64,000 nt of DNA from positions 1 to 64,000 of the forward strand of contig CAWFPB010000003.1 in NCBI GenBank assembly GCA_963817755.1. The letters run 5' to 3'. Both the position numbers and the translations under genes were made by a program. Numbering within the stretch: position 1 is the stretch's first letter; each line of letters begins with the position of its first letter. The notes below the pieces were generated by a model. That model was given only the letters and a program-made list of their open reading frames with translations, was not told the DNA's origin and ran no database searches. This DNA comes from Oleiagrimonas sp963817755 (GTDB lineage Bacteria > Pseudomonadota > Gammaproteobacteria > Xanthomonadales > Rhodanobacteraceae). Positions 35,241 to 43,096 of this stretch are shown here, one piece after another.

Positions 35241-36053
35241 TCAACCTCCGAACATGCGCTTGAGCAGGCCCTTGCGCTGGACGTCGAGGAAGCGCAACGG
35301 GCGTTCCTCGCCGAGCATGCGGGCGACGGTGTCGTCGTAGGCCAGGCCGGCCACGGACTCGTGGTCCAGGATCACCGGCACGCCGGCGTTGGAGGCGGCC
35401 AGGACCTGTTCGGACTCGGGGATCACGCCGACCACGGAAAGGCCCAGGATCTCTTCCACGTCCTGCACGCTGAGCATTTCGCCGGCGGCCACGCGGGCCG
35501 GGTGGTAGCGACTCAGCAGCAGGTGCTGGCGGACTTCGCCGTTTCCGTTCTCTGCATGGCGGGTCTTGCTGGCCAGCAGGCCCAGGATGCGATCCGAATC
35601 GCGCACCGAGGACACTTCCGGATTGACCACCACCACGGCCTGGTCGGCGAAGTACATGGCCAGGTGGGCACCTTTCTCGATACCTGCGGGCGAGTCGCAG
35701 ACCACGTAGTCGAAGCCGTCCTCGGCCAGTCCGGTGAGCACCTTTTCCACGCCTTCCTGGGTCAGCGCGTCCTTGTCGCGGGTCTGCGAGGCAGCCAGCA
35801 CGTACAGGTTCTCGTGCCGCTTGTCGCGGATCAGCGACTGCTTGAGCGAGGCCTCGCCCTGGATCACGTTGACGAAGTCGTACACCACGCGCCGCTCGCA
35901 GCCCATGATCAGGTCGAGGTTGCGCAGGCCGACGTCGAAATCGATCACGGCGACCTTCTTGCCGCGCTGTGCCAGGCCGGTCGCCAGCGAGGCGCTGGTG
36001 GTGGTCTTGCCGACGCCGCCCTTGCCGGAAGTGACAACGATGATTTCAGTCAA
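35241..36053 (-). CDS. minD: MinD, septum-site-determining ATPase (TTG start)
   Basis: MinD is the membrane-associated ATPase that recruits MinC. The 270-residue protein has the deviant Walker A motif GKGGVGKTT at residues 10-18, FDVGLRNLDLIMGCERRVVYD, and the C-terminal amphipathic helix FLDVQRKGLLKRMFGG for membrane binding. The only start giving the normal length is a TTG at 36053, preceded by GGAGA; an ATG upstream would add about 120 unrelated residues. The minE ATG lies 2 nt after its stop. Confidence 0.95.
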   Translation of the reverse strand: MTEIIVVTSGKGGVGKTTTSASLATGLAQRGKKVAVIDFDVGLRNLDLIMGCERRVVYDFVNVIQGEASLKQSLIRDKRHENLYVLAASQTRDKDALTQEGVEKVLTGLAEDGFDYVVCDSPAGIEKGAHLAMYFADQAVVVVNPEVSSVRDSDRILGLLASKTRHAENGNGEVRQHLLLSRYHPARVAAGEMLSVQDVEEILGLSVVGVIPESEQVLAASNAGVPVILDHESVAGLAYDDTVARMLGEERPLRFLDVQRKGLLKRMFGG

Positions 36054-36106
36054 GTGGAGTTCTCCAGTCAGGTGGTGAGCCCTGTTTGTCCATCGTGTGT
36101 GCGAGG

Positions 36107-36850
36107 TTACAAGGGTTCGATGATCAGTTTGTCGCCATCCAGCCGGCATTGCACGGCCTTGCCGGCGATGTCCCGGGGCAGATCCTCGAATACGCGGTAC
36201 TGGCCCGCGATCGAGACCAGCTCGGCGCGAAAGTCGCTGCAGAAGATGCGCGCGTCCTCGTCGCCCTGCGCGCCGGCCAGGGCGCGGCCGCGCAGGGTGC
36301 CGTAGATGTGGATGCTGCCGTCGGCGATGAGTTCGGCGGCGTTGGCGACCGCGCCGTGCACGACCAGGTCGCGGTCGCGGGCGTAGATCTGCTGGCCGGA
36401 ACGGACGGGTCCGTCGTGGCACTGTGCCCGCGAGGCGGCCGGCTGCACGGGCGATTCCGCATCCGGTTTCGCATCCGGCCGGGTGGCGGCCGTGGGGCCA
36501 TCGCTGCGCTCGTAGGCACCGCGGAACTTGGCGATCAACGGCACGTGCATGCGTTCGGCCAGGGCTTCGGTCTCGCGGGTTCCGTAGGCCAGCCCCACCG
36601 GCATCATGCCGGCGCTGCGCACGGCTTCCAGCAAGGCGTCGACCATGCCGTCCCCGGGCAGCTCCGGCAAGTGGCTCAGGTCCAGCACCACGGCGGTGCG
36701 CTCGAACATCTGCGGGGCGGCGCGCACGCGCTGTTCGAGGTTCTCGCAGACAGCGGCGGCGTCGGCCCGGCGCACCCGTACGCAGGCCATGCCGACCTGG
36801 CCGAAACGGAGATCGCAGGCGGCCTCCATGACCTGATTGGATTCGTTCAT
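36107..36850 (-). CDS. minC: MinC, septum-site-determining protein
   Basis: MinC inhibits FtsZ assembly away from midcell. The 247-residue protein has the N-terminal FtsZ-inhibiting domain (LDLSHLPELPGDGMVDALLEAVRSAGMMPVG). A variable Ala/Pro/Asp linker is at about residues 110-140. The C-terminal beta-helix domain follows (RSGQQIYARDRDLVVHGAVANAAELIADGSIHIYGTLRGRALAGAQGDEDARIFC). Its ATG overlaps the stop of the GNAT gene as ATGA, and minD follows after 53 nt. Confidence 0.94.
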   Translation of the reverse strand: MNESNQVMEAACDLRFGQVGMACVRVRRADAAAVCENLEQRVRAAPQMFERTAVVLDLSHLPELPGDGMVDALLEAVRSAGMMPVGLAYGTRETEALAERMHVPLIAKFRGAYERSDGPTAATRPDAKPDAESPVQPAASRAQCHDGPVRSGQQIYARDRDLVVHGAVANAAELIADGSIHIYGTLRGRALAGAQGDEDARIFCSDFRAELVSIAGQYRVFEDLPRDIAGKAVQCRLDGDKLIIEPL

Positions 36851-37461
36851 GCGATCGGCTTCCCGGAAACCTGCAGCGAGCGACCGTCCCGGAGTGTCTT
36901 TCGTTCGGTCAGCCAGGGCACGTCGGGAAGGCCGCCGTGCTCCAGGTAGCGCTCGCGCACGAAGCTGTAGCTGCACAGTTCCTTGCTGAGCAAGCTGACC
37001 GGCCGGTCGTTGCCCGGCATGCGCTGCTGGCCGACCTCGTGGAAGCCGAAGCTGCCGTGGAACAGCAGCGTGGCGGCGTCGCGTGGCTCCAGGAACACCT
37101 CGCAGGTCAGCTGCGGCACGCGCACCTCGGCGTAGCTCTGCACGTCGCTGTAGAACACCCGGCCCAGGCCGTGGCGGCGGTTGTTGCGCGCGATCACGAT
37201 GCGGTCGACGTACAAGAAGCGTGGAAAGCGCTCGCGAAACCACAGGAAATTCGGGCTGTCGTGATCGGCGTTCTCGCGCAGCGCGATCAGGAAGCCGGCC
37301 AGGCGGCCGTCCACGTCGGCGACGCGGAAATAGTCGGCGATATCGAAGAAATGGCGCAGTTGCGCCTTGCTCATCGGGAGAATGCCTTCACCGGCGCCAT
37401 TGTTGACCGCCAGCACGGCATCCAGGTCGTGCTCCTGCACGTCACGGATGGCCAGGACCAT
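36847..37461 (-). CDS. GNAT-family N-acetyltransferase, first gene of the min operon
   Basis: The 204-residue protein has a GNAT fold: N-terminal strands VLAIRDVQEHDLDAVLAVNN, central LYVDRIVIARNNRRHGLGRVFYSDVQ with the acetyl-CoA pyrophosphate loop RRHGLG, and LLFHGSFGFHEVGQQR. The substrate is unknown. Its stop overlaps the minC start by 4 nt, so it is translationally coupled to the division genes. Confidence 0.85.
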   Translation of the reverse strand: MVLAIRDVQEHDLDAVLAVNNGAGEGILPMSKAQLRHFFDIADYFRVADVDGRLAGFLIALRENADHDSPNFLWFRERFPRFLYVDRIVIARNNRRHGLGRVFYSDVQSYAEVRVPQLTCEVFLEPRDAATLLFHGSFGFHEVGQQRMPGNDRPVSLLSKELCSYSFVRERYLEHGGLPDVPWLTERKTLRDGRSLQVSGKPIA

Positions 37462-37706
37462 TGCTACTCCGCATGCATGTTCTTGTGTTCCGCAACGCGC
37501 CCGGCGTGGCGGGATGTGCCTGCACCGCTCCCCTGGGGCGGTGTCTGGGGTCCTGATGCGTCGATCGCACCCGGGCCGACGCGGATTATCGCATGGACGC
37601 GCCGGTCATGAGGCATCTTGTCCGATCAGCGTTCAGATTCCGTGGCCCGGGGTTGCATGACTTCGGACCGATGGCTTGCCCCTCGATCGCGTCTATGATG
37701 TAGGCC

Positions 37707-38915
37707 ATGATCAGGCCCGATTTCAATCACAACCGCCTGCTGCGCTATGCCGGCCTTTTCACTTACTTGTCGGTCGGCATTCCCCTGGTGACCAACTGGG
37801 CCGACAAGCGCCTGGATGCCCTGCAGCGGCCCAACATGACGCTGCTGGTGTGGGCCGTCAGCTACCTGATCTTCGGACTCATCTACTGGTTGCTGACATC
37901 CAGAGCGGGTGTCCGGCTGAACTGGGCGCTGAAGCTGATCGGCCTGCTGGTGATGACGGTTGCCGGCATCGTTATCGGCTGGCTCAGCCAGAGCGGCCTG
38001 TCGGCCCTGTTCATCGTGGTCATGGCGGTGGTGTTACCTCAGCTGTTGCCGTTGTGGATGGGCATCGCGGTGATCGTGCTGCAGCATCTCAGCCTGGTGG
38101 GCATCTTCTGGAGTTACCAGGGTGTTCCCCTCGGCAAGGCCATCCTGCAATCGAGTCTGTATCTGGGCATTTCCGCACTGGCATTCGTGGTGGCCATGGT
38201 CGCCGTCCAGCAGGCCGAGGAGCGCGAACGGCAGCGCCAGCTCAATTCCGAGCTGCGGGCCACGCGTGCACTGCTGGCCGAATCCAGCCGCATCGCCGAG
38301 CGCATGCGCATCTCGCGTGACCTGCACGACCTGGTGGGACATCACCTGACCGCATTGACGCTGAACCTGGAAGTGGCCAGCCACCTGGCCCAGGCACCGG
38401 CGGCCGAACATATCCGCAAGGCACAGGCCACGGCCAAGCAGTTGCTCACCGATGTGCGCGACGTGGTCAGCGAGCTGCGCCAGGATGCCGAACTGGACCT
38501 GACCCGGGCGATCCACAGCCTGGTCGATGGCGTGCCCGGTTTGCGTGTGCACCTGACCATGCCGCCGCGCTTCGCGGTCGAGGATCCGCAGCGTGCCCAG
38601 GTGCTGCTGCGCTGGGTGCAGGAGGTCCTGACCAATACGGTACGGCATGCCCGTGCGCGCAACCTGTGGCTGCGCATCGAGCGGACGGCGGGAGGTGCCC
38701 TGGACCTGGATGCCCGCGATGACGGTCGCGGTGCACCGCACCTGAAGCCGGGCAACGGGTTGATCGGCATGGGCGAGCGCCTGGCCGAGGTCGGGGGAAG
38801 TCTCGAGATCCCCGAACGGCAGACCCAGGGTTTCCGTCTGCACGCGTGGCTGCCGGTGGAAACGGAAGTCGGGCTGGCCGGGTCCGGTCCGCGGGTAGCG
38901 CCGGACGCGGCCTGA
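37707..38915 (+). CDS. Sensor histidine kinase, DesK/NarX-like (HisKA_3)
   Basis: The 402-residue protein has five or six membrane helices in residues 10-165, a short coiled coil (QQAEERERQRQLNSELRATRALLAESSRIAERM), and the HisKA_3 dimerisation helix RISRDLHDLVGHHLTALTL with His207. The ATPase domain has QEVLTNTVRHARA, DDGRGA and GNGLIGMGERLAEVGG. No periplasmic sensor domain is apparent, so it probably senses the membrane, as DesK does. The response regulator gene starts 40 nt downstream. Confidence 0.92.
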   Translation: MIRPDFNHNRLLRYAGLFTYLSVGIPLVTNWADKRLDALQRPNMTLLVWAVSYLIFGLIYWLLTSRAGVRLNWALKLIGLLVMTVAGIVIGWLSQSGLSALFIVVMAVVLPQLLPLWMGIAVIVLQHLSLVGIFWSYQGVPLGKAILQSSLYLGISALAFVVAMVAVQQAEERERQRQLNSELRATRALLAESSRIAERMRISRDLHDLVGHHLTALTLNLEVASHLAQAPAAEHIRKAQATAKQLLTDVRDVVSELRQDAELDLTRAIHSLVDGVPGLRVHLTMPPRFAVEDPQRAQVLLRWVQEVLTNTVRHARARNLWLRIERTAGGALDLDARDDGRGAPHLKPGNGLIGMGERLAEVGGSLEIPERQTQGFRLHAWLPVETEVGLAGSGPRVAPDAA

Positions 38916-38955
38916 TGCGATTGTCCTTTCAAGGTACTGGCACAGAGGAGCCATC

Positions 38956-39597
38956 ATGATTTCAGTCTGTCTGGTCGACGATCAGAACCTGGTGAGGCAG
39001 GGCATCCGCTCGCTGCTGGACCTGGCCGAGGACGTGCAGGTGGTGGCCGAGTGCGCCGATGGCGTCGAGGCGGTGGAGCAGATTCCCCGGCTCAAGCCCG
39101 ACGTGGTGTTGCTGGACCTGCGCATGCCGAAGATGACCGGCATCGAGGTGCTGCAGAAGCTGTCGGCCAGCGACGAACTGCCGCCCACCGTGATCTTGAC
39201 CACCTTCGACGACGACCAGCTGGTACTGGCCGGGCTCAAGGCCGGGGCCCGCGGCTATCTGCTCAAGGACGTGTCGCTGGAACAGCTGGTGGAGGCGGTG
39301 CGCACCGTGGCCGGCGGCGGGTCGCTGGTGGCTCCGGTGGTCACCCAGCGCCTCAAGTCCGGCATCGGGCGGATCCAGAACGAGTTCACCAGCCTCGAGC
39401 AGCCCGATCCTCTCACGGAGCGTGAGACGGAGATCCTGCGCCTGCTTGCTGGCGGCTACAGCAACAAGGAAATCGCCAATTCCCTGCGCGTGGCCGAGGG
39501 CACGGTGAAAAACCACGTCTCCAACATCCTGTCCAAGCTGGGCGTCCGCGACCGGACACGGGCCGTTCTCAAGGCCCTGGAGCTGGGGATCGTCTAG
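38956..39597 (+). CDS. Response regulator, NarL/FixJ family
   Basis: The 213-residue protein has a receiver domain with acidic pocket VDDQ and the phosphorylation site Asp54 in VVLLDLRMPKMTG. A LuxR-type helix-turn-helix is in residues 145-213 (LTERETEILRLLAGGYSNKEIANSLRVAEGTVKNHVSNIL). It is the partner of the upstream DesK-like kinase. GAGGAGCC precedes the ATG. Likely targets are nearby genes, but no operator repeats could be identified. Confidence 0.94.
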   Translation: MISVCLVDDQNLVRQGIRSLLDLAEDVQVVAECADGVEAVEQIPRLKPDVVLLDLRMPKMTGIEVLQKLSASDELPPTVILTTFDDDQLVLAGLKAGARGYLLKDVSLEQLVEAVRTVAGGGSLVAPVVTQRLKSGIGRIQNEFTSLEQPDPLTERETEILRLLAGGYSNKEIANSLRVAEGTVKNHVSNILSKLGVRDRTRAVLKALELGIV

Positions 39598-39775
39598 GCC
39601 CGGGGGGCTTTCGACAGGATTTTTCACCAGCCCCTAGCCCGGGGCTGCGCGAATTAGTACCATCGGTAACTTCGGTGTCGCACCTTGGGAACGGCGCGCC
39701 GCAAACATTTGGGTGTGCCTGTCGCGGTCCAGGCTGGATGGGTGCGCACCGGTACCACGTTCGGAGACTTGTCGA

Positions 39776-41269
39776 ATGACGCGTGTTTTAGAGTTCATCA
39801 CTGCCTTGATCATCGTGGCGCTGCTCGCCCTGGTGGTCGGCATCCTCATGCCCAGCAGCGGCCACGTGGACCGCAGCAGCATGGTCAGCAAGGACATTCG
39901 TGACGTTTACGATGTCTTCAACAATTTCGGTCGGTTCAAGGACTACGGCGTGCTTCGCGCCTACGATCCGAGTCTGACCTACGATCTTTCCGGCAAGTCC
40001 TACGGCCCCGGCGCCGTGATCAGCTGGGACAGCAAGGTGTCCAAGGTCGGCAAGGGCCGCATGGAGATCGTCTCGGCCAAGCCCGGCTACGAGGATGTTT
40101 CCTCGCAGGGTTCGGGAGAGATCGTGTGGAAGGTCCAGAACGGCTGGCCCGGCCACAACAAGCGGTTCACCATCGACATGGTCCGTGCCGGCCTCGGCAA
40201 GCGCCTGGTGAAGGTCACCTGGAACTACGACGTCGACTACGGCTGGAACCTGTTCGATCGCTACGCCAACCTGTTCATCCATGGCGAGCCGGACGCGATG
40301 GTCCACTACAGCCTGGCCAACGTGCAGACCATGCTGGCTTCGGTGCCGAACATCAATTACGACGGCCTGGATCCGAAGCTGGTCGATACCCAGCAGCAGC
40401 CGGTGCTGTTCGTGAGCATGCACTCGAAGGCGAACCAGACCGATATCGACGACGCCAAGGCCAACGCCATTTCCGAGCTTCATGACGCCATGAAGAAGCT
40501 TGGCGTGGAGCCGGCCGGTCCGCGCATCGTGTTCACGACCAGCTATGGCAGCGAGGGCTACGACTTCGATGTTGCCCTGCCGATCAACACCAGCACGCTG
40601 AAGATCGACGGCCAGGACTACGCACTGACGGTGCCGGTCCAGCCGTCGCTGGCGCCCGCTGAAGCCGGCAGCGCCCCTGCGGAGGCCGCCAGTGCCGCTT
40701 CCAGTGCCGAGCCGGCCTCCGCAGCCTCCGTGGCAGACCAGGGTGCCAGTGATGCCAAGCAGTCCGGCGACAGCAAGGACAGCAAGGACAGCAAGGACAC
40801 AGGTCCGCAGCCGGGCAGCCGTGACAAGTACGGCCACCTGATTGTCGACAAGAATGTCCGCGGCATGCTGGCCTTCGGCGGCCGTGCCCTCGAGGCAAGC
40901 TGGCATGGCAGCCCGTCGGGCATCCGTCCGACCCGGATGGCGCTGGAGGCCTATGCGGCCACCCATGGCTACAGCACCGATACGGTGAACCATCGCCTGT
41001 ACGACAAGCAGATGGTGGCCTACCAGTCGGCCAAGCCGGACGGCAGCGAGGTGCTGTACGACGAGCAGACCTTCGACGTGTTCCTGCCCGTCACCAACGC
41101 CCCGGCCCAGACGCCCGAGCAGGAAGCGGCGGCAACCGCCTCCAGCGCACCCGCGCCTGCGTCCAGCGCGCCGGCCGCCAGCGGTTCGGCGCCGGCACCG
41201 GCCAGCAGCGGCACGGTACCGGCGTCGGCCGGCAGCACTGCACCGGCGGCCGCCGCCAGCGCAGACTGA
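39776..41269 (+). CDS. Membrane-anchored SRPBCC (polyketide-cyclase-like) protein with Ala/Ser/Pro tail
   Basis: The 497-residue protein has one N-terminal membrane helix (FITALIIVALLALVVGILM) and a START/SRPBCC-like domain at about residues 35-190 (YGPGAVISWDSKVSKVGKGRMEIVSAKPGYEDVSS). A second region with YGSEGYDFDVALPI follows. Two low-complexity parts interrupt it: an Ala/Ser/Glu stretch with three exact 9-bp repeats encoding DSK (40769-40795), and a long C-terminal Ala/Ser/Pro tail. The substrate is unknown. The start at 39776 has GGAG upstream. A strong terminator follows. Confidence 0.75.
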   Translation: MTRVLEFITALIIVALLALVVGILMPSSGHVDRSSMVSKDIRDVYDVFNNFGRFKDYGVLRAYDPSLTYDLSGKSYGPGAVISWDSKVSKVGKGRMEIVSAKPGYEDVSSQGSGEIVWKVQNGWPGHNKRFTIDMVRAGLGKRLVKVTWNYDVDYGWNLFDRYANLFIHGEPDAMVHYSLANVQTMLASVPNINYDGLDPKLVDTQQQPVLFVSMHSKANQTDIDDAKANAISELHDAMKKLGVEPAGPRIVFTTSYGSEGYDFDVALPINTSTLKIDGQDYALTVPVQPSLAPAEAGSAPAEAASAASSAEPASAASVADQGASDAKQSGDSKDSKDSKDTGPQPGSRDKYGHLIVDKNVRGMLAFGGRALEASWHGSPSGIRPTRMALEAYAATHGYSTDTVNHRLYDKQMVAYQSAKPDGSEVLYDEQTFDVFLPVTNAPAQTPEQEAAATASSAPAPASSAPAASGSAPAPASSGTVPASAGSTAPAAAASAD

Positions 41270-41291
41270 TCGAGGCAGCATGAACGATCAG

Positions 41292-41326
41292 CGGGCCCTT
41301 CCTCCGGGAAGGGCCCGTTTTGTTTT
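41292..41326 (+). terminator. Intrinsic terminator after the SRPBCC gene
   Basis: An 11-bp stem CGGGCCCTTCC with its complement and a 4-nt loop is followed by TTTTGTTTT. This is the clearest classical rho-independent terminator in the window. Confidence 0.92.
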
Positions 41327-41428
41327 CACGTGATCGCAAGGATGGACCCTGTCGTGTGCGGGGCCGGATGTGTTCAACGTACGGCATGGGGTACATTGCG
41401 AGTCCTGCACGCGCGCTTGCCGACATCG

Positions 41429-42364
41429 ATGATCGAAGCCGAACACCTGACCCGACGATATGGCCGCCTGACGGCCGTGGACGACCTGAGCTTCCGCGCG
41501 GAGCCCGGGCAGGTCGTCGGGTTGCTGGGTCCGAACGGTGCCGGCAAATCCACCGTGATGCGCATGCTCAGCGGCTTTATCGCCCCGTCTTCGGGCACCG
41601 CCCGCATTTGCGGTTACGACGTGCGCAAGCAGCCGCTGGCGGCCAAGCGGGTGCTGGGCTATCTTCCCGAGGGCGCGCCCAGTTACGGTGAACTGACGGT
41701 GCGCGAGTTTCTGGTCTTCGTCGCGCGCGTGCGCGGCCTGCGCAACAGCGAGCTGGGCCGGCGCGTCGAGGCGGCGGTGGAACGGCTTGACCTGGCCGAC
41801 GTGCTCGATGCACCCATCGATGCCCTGTCGAAGGGATTCCGGCGACGCGTGGGCCTGGCCCGCGCGATCCTGCACGAACCGCAGGTGCTGATGCTCGATG
41901 AACCAACCGACGGCCTGGATCCGAACCAGAAGCGCGATGTCCGCGCCCTGATCGATGCCATGGCGCGCAAGCGCACCATCCTCATCTCCACGCATCTTCT
42001 GGAGGAAGTGCATGCCCTGTGCAACCGGGTGCTGATCCTTTCCCGCGGCACGCTGCTGGCCGACGCCACGCCGGCCGAACTGGAAGCCCGGTCGCGCTAT
42101 CACGGCGCGGTCTCGTTCAGCGCGTCCGGCTCGGGCGTGGCCCGGGCCATGCTGGAACGCATGCAGGGCGTGTCCTCGGTCGAGGTCGATCCGCTCGACG
42201 GGCGGGTCACGGTGCTGCCGCAGCCCGGTCACGCGATCCTCGGCCGGGTCCAGGACCTGTTGCGGGCCCAGGGCCTGAAAGTGACCGAGATCCAGCTCGA
42301 GCGCGGGCGCCTGGAGGAGGTGTTTCGCAGCATGACCACCAAACCCGGGCAGGAGGGAGCATGA
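41429..42364 (+). CDS. ABC transporter ATP-binding protein (GldA/CcmA-like)
   Basis: The 311-residue protein has the full nucleotide-binding set: Walker A GPNGAGKST, Q-loop YLPEGAP, signature LSKGFRRRV, Walker B VLMLDEPTDGLD and the switch STHLL. The C-terminal extension resembles GldA/NatA-type exporters. It is the first gene of a three-gene Gld-like module. Its stop overlaps the permease start as ATGA. The start MIEAEHLTRRYG at 41429 is preferred over upstream in-frame codons. Confidence 0.92.
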   Translation: MIEAEHLTRRYGRLTAVDDLSFRAEPGQVVGLLGPNGAGKSTVMRMLSGFIAPSSGTARICGYDVRKQPLAAKRVLGYLPEGAPSYGELTVREFLVFVARVRGLRNSELGRRVEAAVERLDLADVLDAPIDALSKGFRRRVGLARAILHEPQVLMLDEPTDGLDPNQKRDVRALIDAMARKRTILISTHLLEEVHALCNRVLILSRGTLLADATPAELEARSRYHGAVSFSASGSGVARAMLERMQGVSSVEVDPLDGRVTVLPQPGHAILGRVQDLLRAQGLKVTEIQLERGRLEEVFRSMTTKPGQEGA

Positions 42365-43095
42365 GCGCGATTCTGGCCGTCATGCGCCGCGAACTGCGTA
42401 GCTACTTCGTCACGCCGCTGGCCTACGTGTTCCTGGTGATCTTCCTGTTCCTGGCCGGCGTGCTGACCTTCTACGTCGGCGATTTCTACGAACGCGGCCT
42501 GGCCGACCTGCAACCGTTCTTCGACTTCCACCCGTGGCTGTACCTGGTGTTCGCGCCGGCGCTGACCATGCGTCTGTGGGCCGAGGAGCGCAAGAGCGGG
42601 ACCCTGGAACTGCTGTTCACGCTTCCGCTGAGCGTGACCCAGGCCATGCTGGGCAAGTTTTTGGCCGCCTGGGCCTTCGTGGCGCTGGCGCTGGCGCTGA
42701 CCTTCCCGATGTGGCTGACCGTCAACTACCTGGGCAATCCGGACAACGGCGTGATCCTGGCCGGCTACCTCGGAAGCCTGCTGATGGCCGGCGGGTTTCT
42801 TGCCGTCGGTTGCTGCATCTCCGCGCTGACGCGCAGCCAGGTGGTGGCCTTCATCCTCACCGTGGCCGTGTGTTTCGTGCTGGTCATGGCCGGCATGCCG
42901 GCGATCCAGGACATGGTCAACGGATGGATCCCGACCGGCGTGGCCAGTGCGCTGTCGGAGCTGAGCATCCTGCGCCATTTCCGTGCCATTGCGCGCGGCG
43001 TGCTGGACCTGCGCGACCTGATCTATTTCACCCTCTCGATCATGACCTGGCTGACGGCCGGGATCGTGATCCTGCAGCTCAAGCGGGGCGAATGA
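42361..43095 (+). CDS. ABC transporter permease (GldF-like)
   Basis: The 244-residue protein has six membrane helices and the pattern of ABC2-type permeases paired with GldG: VMRRELRSYFVTPLAYVFLVIF at the N-terminus, MRLWAEERKSGTLELLFTLPLS, and ILRHFRAIARGVLDLRDLIYF near the end. It begins within the ATGA overlap with the ATPase gene and ends 1 nt before the GldG-like gene. The exported substrate is unknown; gliding motility is not implied outside Bacteroidota. Confidence 0.9.
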   Translation: MSAILAVMRRELRSYFVTPLAYVFLVIFLFLAGVLTFYVGDFYERGLADLQPFFDFHPWLYLVFAPALTMRLWAEERKSGTLELLFTLPLSVTQAMLGKFLAAWAFVALALALTFPMWLTVNYLGNPDNGVILAGYLGSLLMAGGFLAVGCCISALTRSQVVAFILTVAVCFVLVMAGMPAIQDMVNGWIPTGVASALSELSILRHFRAIARGVLDLRDLIYFTLSIMTWLTAGIVILQLKRGE

Positions 43096-43096
43096 G

